Of a stretch of DNA of 55,263 nucleotides, positions 53,101-55,263 are shown one piece after another (the stretch's first letter is position 1; each line of letters starts with the position of its first letter). Both the position numbers and the translations under genes were made by a program. The stretch is from Kitasatospora sp. DSM 101779 (GTDB lineage Bacteria; Actinomycetota; Actinomycetes; Streptomycetales; Streptomycetaceae): positions 2,110,909 through 2,166,171 of the forward strand of contig NZ_JAHTIK010000001.1 of NCBI RefSeq assembly GCF_025655475.1, read 5' to 3'. The notes under the pieces were generated by a model. It ran no database searches and was not told where the DNA came from. It saw only the letters and a list, made by a program, of their open reading frames with translations.

Positions 53101-53491
53101 GCGCCCAGGGCGGCAGTTTGGCCGGGTCGGCGAGGACGACCGGGCGCAGGCCGTCGCCGAGCGGCCGGCCGGTCTCCGCGAGGTGGTCGAGCAGCACGCC
53201 GGCACCGCCGTGCCCGCCGGCGGCGCGGCGCAGCCAGGTGTCGACGGCGGCGGCACGGGCCCGCCGGTCCTCGTCCGGGTCGGGGGCGAAGTGCGCGGTG
53301 CCGTCGGGCCGGGCGGCGGCCCGGTCCTCGAAGGAGGCCGCGGCGGCCACCACGGCGCGCAGTCGCTCGTCGCCCCGGGCGGTGCCGGGGAGCAGCCGGG
53401 CGGTGCCGGCGCCGTCGGCGGCACCCTCGTCGGCGTTCCCGTCGGCCGAGGCGTCGGCGGGGCGGAGCCAGGTCTGCAGGTCGAGCGACAT
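50195..53491 (-). CDS. LanM-like protein with an intact-looking dehydratase and degenerate cyclase domain
   Basis: A 1,098-residue class II lanthipeptide synthetase homologue. The kinase-like dehydratase keeps YKPK (313-316), D405 and N410 in RDLWADNLIA, the LIDLE at 420-424, and the R548/T554 pair in RYIWRHT used for phosphate elimination. One usual metal/active-site His is Trp (W407). The C-terminal LanC-like barrel is recognisable (DLVTGTPGLAVLLAELWAATGE, GPGSLIHALARAGVLLGE), but the WCxG and CHG zinc-ligand motifs are missing (PMGTAGLLLNLLRL in place of the first). Dehydration of Ser/Thr without zinc-dependent cyclisation is inferred. It starts one base after the ABC transporter stop. Confidence 0.87.
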   Translation of the reverse strand: MSLDLQTWLRPADASADGNADEGAADGAGTARLLPGTARGDERLRAVVAAAASFEDRAAARPDGTAHFAPDPDEDRRARAAAVDTWLRRAAGGHGGAGVLLDHLAETGRPLGDGLRPVVLADPAKLPPWALALAVFLRTLPAAPGPETTAPGALTAAFGAAARALLPDGAGGILGVPVTDRARADLAGALTARLTEACNLSLCHELQAATGRPRATDWDAAGGLDTSAEGWLARLERLPALAYLVGTVCRQWQHVQTELFARLAADRALLVEQLWQGEDPGPLDQVRGDAGDRHAGGRSVALLHFATGLAVVYKPKDMRHAAAYLDLVRRLNRELSLDLPERTVLLRSDRGDDGHGASLAADCESDYGWEELVPHRPCADRGGFARFYRRLGMTIRLVQLLEGRDLWADNLIADGEHPALIDLECLLYPQVQAPPVLSPGQHGLLDELESTVVRTAMAFQAWTPAKHSGALDIGCLSRIGSLEVAPGVPALPLPPYRPVHDGETADPWQYTAELTAGYREMHAALYALRGELASADGPLAPFRGIWVRYIWRHTWDGYKIVRASTSPLALDSGATRETVIAGALHGAVTARAGDPGRGDLLDVVLAELDSYRVLDIPFFRSLTTSSSVFTADGREIPGHFQGTGWQRLQHRVAELDTFDLDTHLAVLTGCIDAARAGTELPAPPAARTRRTTPGSGELLGHAVAIGDRILADRRGHGWLGQSWYPGTGLRQVEVLGLDLVTGTPGLAVLLAELWAATGEPRFHRAALHALTTAADLIDPDSPRGFAFAADTRLAAGAPVPGGLAGPGSLIHALARAGVLLGEPGLLARAQVLVPGALAVATPAEPRPGRPVRTPQPDTPMGTAGLLLNLLRLRRATGPGHAPTEEGIRTLAAAALDALAGLGTEPGEEPADNGFLDLVPAGPDSVAAALARTLAEAPGLLAAPETVRERLRGHRFATATRAGRLACLDTAVSLGAGTVDPAELGALTPPVGAAQISGRTTRDLVATAGEALTAAEAGLLHTVPDGADALLPGPFYDGREAAGLLVGELIARHGATGRWHPDRAADDRINLGALDGTAAVGLLLLRLLDPATAPLATLR

Positions 53492-53492
53492 C

Positions 53493-55263
53493 TCACATCT
53501 CCTGGAGTCGGGCGAGGCGGGTGAACAGCGGGTCGGTGCCGAGCAGTTCGTCGTACGTGCCGGTGGCGGTGACCCGCCCGCCGGAGAGCACGTGGATGCG
53601 GTCGGCGGTGCGGACGGTGCTGAGCCGGTGGGCGATGACGATGCGGGTGGTGTCGAGGCCGGCCACGGCCTCGGCGACCTTGCGCTGGGTGGCGTTGTCG
53701 AGGGCGGAGGTGGCTTCGTCGAGCAGCAGGACGGCGGGCCGGCGGACGAGGGCGCGGGCCAGCAGCAGCCGCTGGACCTGTCCGCCGGAGAAGCCCTGCG
53801 CGTCCTCGCCGATCCTGGTGCCGAGGCCGAGCGGCAGGCGGCGCAGGTCGTCGGCGATGCCGGCGAGTTCGGCGGCCTCCCAGACCCTGTCCTCGGTGAC
53901 CTCGCTGTCGGTGCCGGCGAGGTTCTCCAGCAGGGAGCCGCGCAGCATCCGGCCGTGCTGGAGGACGGCGCCGAGCCGGCGGCGGACCAGCCGGGCGTCG
54001 AGGGTCGCGAGGTCGCGGCCGTCGTAGCGGACCGTCCCGGACTCCGGCTCTTCGAAGCCGAGCAGCAGCCGGACGAGGGTGGACTTGCCGGCGCCGGACG
54101 GGCCGACCACCGCGACCAGTTCGCCCGGTGCGGCGTGCAGCGAGACGCCGTCCAGAGCGGGGGCGGCGGTGCCCGGGTAGCGGAACACCACGTCCTCCAG
54201 GGCGACGTCGCCGCCGAGCGGGCCCGGGTCGGCGAGTGCCTCGCGGCGCTCGCGCGGCCCGGACTCGGCGAGGATCGGCCGCAGCCGGTCCAGCACCGGG
54301 GCGATGCCGTAGGCGCCGGCCGCGGCGTGGGTGACCTGGCCGAGCGCCATGGCGACCTGGCCGGCGGCGACACCGGCGGCCATCAGGTGCCCGGACGGGG
54401 TGTCCCCAGCCGCCGTCGCGCCTGCCAGCAGCACCGCCAGCAGCAGCGGTTGCAGGGCGGCGGTCAGCGCACCGGCCGCGGCGTCGGCCCGCTGTGCGGC
54501 GGCGTCGGCCCGCTTCTGCGCGGCGAAGGGCACCGCCCAGCGGGCGAAGGCCTGGATCTCCCGGCCGGCCGTCTGGATCTTGTCGATGCCGAGCAGCAGC
54601 CCGTACAGCACGCCCTGCAGCCGGCCGTGCAGCGCGAACACCTCGCTCTCGTAGCGCTGCCGGCGGCGGCCGAGGGCCAGCAGCAGCCCGGTGACCGCCA
54701 GCACGGCGAGCAGCAGCAGCGCGCCGAGCCACAGGTCGACCAGCAGCAGCACGGTCAGCCCGGAGGTGGCGAACACCGCGCCGAGCACGGCGCCGACCAG
54801 CACCTCGGACATCGCCTGGCGGGCCTGGGCGACCGCGTTCGCCCGGTGCACCAGGTCGCCGGTGGTGAAGTCGCGGAAGAACCGGGCGTCGTGGCCCAGC
54901 AGCCGGTCCCAGACGGCCGGTTCCAGCGCGGACTGCACCCGCCCGGTCAGCCGGACGGCCGCGGTGTTGCGGACCAGCACCAGCAGCCATGACGCCGCCA
55001 CCGCCGATCCCAGCAGCAGGGCCAGCCAGCGGACGGGGTGCCGGTCGGCCGCGAGCAGCTGCGGCAGCAGCACGCCGGTGCTGAGCGGCACCAGCAGGCC
55101 GAGCAGCGCCGTGGCCAGGCCGGCCGCGGTGAGCCGGCCGAGGTCCCGGCGGGCACCCGGAACGGCCAGCACGAACCGGGCGAGCCCGGCCGAACCCAAC
55201 GCACCGGGCGGCAGCGGCGGGTACAGCAGCAGTGCCCGCCGCTGCAGCGCCACCCGGTCCTTG
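53493..55263 (-). CDS. NHLM-type RiPP ABC exporter (membrane plus ATPase), 5' end outside window
   Basis: At least 589 residues, open to the right edge. A segment before the first helix (ALQRRALLLYPPLPPG) and six membrane helices match NHLM bacteriocin-system ABC transporters. The ATPase has Walker A GPSGAGKSTL, signature FSGGQVQRLLLARAL, Walker B AVLLLDEATSALD and the His switch IAHRLSTV. No C39 peptidase domain is visible in the part present. It should export the modified peptide of this cluster. Its TGA is followed directly by the LanM start, so the operon reads transporter, LanM, YcaO, SagB. These proteins usually have several hundred more N-terminal residues, which lie beyond the window. 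Confidence 0.9.
   Translation of the reverse strand, partial: KDRVALQRRALLLYPPLPPGALGSAGLARFVLAVPGARRDLGRLTAAGLATALLGLLVPLSTGVLLPQLLAADRHPVRWLALLLGSAVAASWLLVLVRNTAAVRLTGRVQSALEPAVWDRLLGHDARFFRDFTTGDLVHRANAVAQARQAMSEVLVGAVLGAVFATSGLTVLLLVDLWLGALLLLAVLAVTGLLLALGRRRQRYESEVFALHGRLQGVLYGLLLGIDKIQTAGREIQAFARWAVPFAAQKRADAAAQRADAAAGALTAALQPLLLAVLLAGATAAGDTPSGHLMAAGVAAGQVAMALGQVTHAAAGAYGIAPVLDRLRPILAESGPRERREALADPGPLGGDVALEDVVFRYPGTAAPALDGVSLHAAPGELVAVVGPSGAGKSTLVRLLLGFEEPESGTVRYDGRDLATLDARLVRRRLGAVLQHGRMLRGSLLENLAGTDSEVTEDRVWEAAELAGIADDLRRLPLGLGTRIGEDAQGFSGGQVQRLLLARALVRRPAVLLLDEATSALDNATQRKVAEAVAGLDTTRIVIAHRLSTVRTADRIHVLSGGRVTATGTYDELLGTDPLFTRLARLQEM

Noticed and set aside
47765..53524. A 1,919-codon + strand open frame opposite the RiPP operon
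   Set aside because: Its translation is Gly/Gln/Val-rich with no domain, and the opposite strand has three strongly recognisable enzymes. It is an antisense shadow created by GC bias.

Overview
This 55 kb window is very GC-rich and has dense, actinomycete-type gene content: GTG and TTG starts, stop/start overlaps, a complete conservon (CvnABCD), an actinobacterial ileS T-box leader, EI24, PucR and MocR regulators, and the dispersed GCGCGGGGAACTGCGC repeat. All calls are made by reading the sequence. The chromosome is most likely from a member of the Streptomycetaceae (Streptomyces or Kitasatospora). No rRNA, tRNA, CRISPR array or insertion sequence was recognised.

Layout. (1) 1-3092: ends and singletons, namely a leftward secreted protein cut by the edge, a TTHB210-like secreted protein, an ABM-domain protein and a phosphoribosyltransferase-hydrolase fusion. 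(2) 3258-7707: a tyrosine/homogentisate catabolic operon, hpd-hmgA-unknown-fahA; the glutathione-dependent isomerase expected between HmgA and FahA is missing and an uncharacterised protein sits in its place. (3) 7772-14940: enoyl-CoA hydratase family enzymes, a TerF-like VWA protein, an RCK-type membrane protein, and a LysE exporter divergent from an AsnC regulator with a clear operator. (4) 15000-21739: a GNAT-AAA fusion, a P450, an EI24 protein, and a PucR regulator divergent from a cytosine-deaminase-like enzyme and a 2-oxoglutarate dioxygenase. (5) 21825-33053: an acidic repeat protein, a lipase maturation factor, DMT exporters, an orphan sugar-binding lipoprotein, a MocR regulator head to head with an exporter, a GAF-PAS protein, and an acyl-CoA dehydrogenase homologue without a recognisable catalytic glutamate.

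(6) 33305-37659: the conservon, followed by a complete ileS T-box leader in front of only 52 codons of ileS. The ileS coding breaks off and is followed at once by the C-terminal part of a LuxR-type regulator, which marks a recombination scar. (7) 37929-45907: a DMT transporter, a second RCK-type membrane protein, an EF-hand protein, an Fpg/Nei glycosylase, a PfkB sugar kinase, a LuxR-type regulator preceded by a 10-codon upstream ORF, a tiny secreted peptide and a LuxR response regulator. (8) 45908-46368: seven copies of the GCGCGGGGAACTGCGC element, five of them in an exact 60-bp tandem array.

(9) 46369-55263 is the most interesting part. It is a leftward RiPP operon reading NHLM-type ABC transporter (cut by the right edge), LanM-like protein, TOMM cyclodehydratase (E1-like plus YcaO), and SagB-type azoline dehydrogenase. 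The LanM-like protein keeps most of its dehydratase residues but has lost the Cys/His zinc ligands of the cyclase domain. This combination predicts a peptide that is both azole-bearing and dehydrated, with little or no enzymatic lanthionine formation. The precursor gene is not in the window and is expected just to the right of it.
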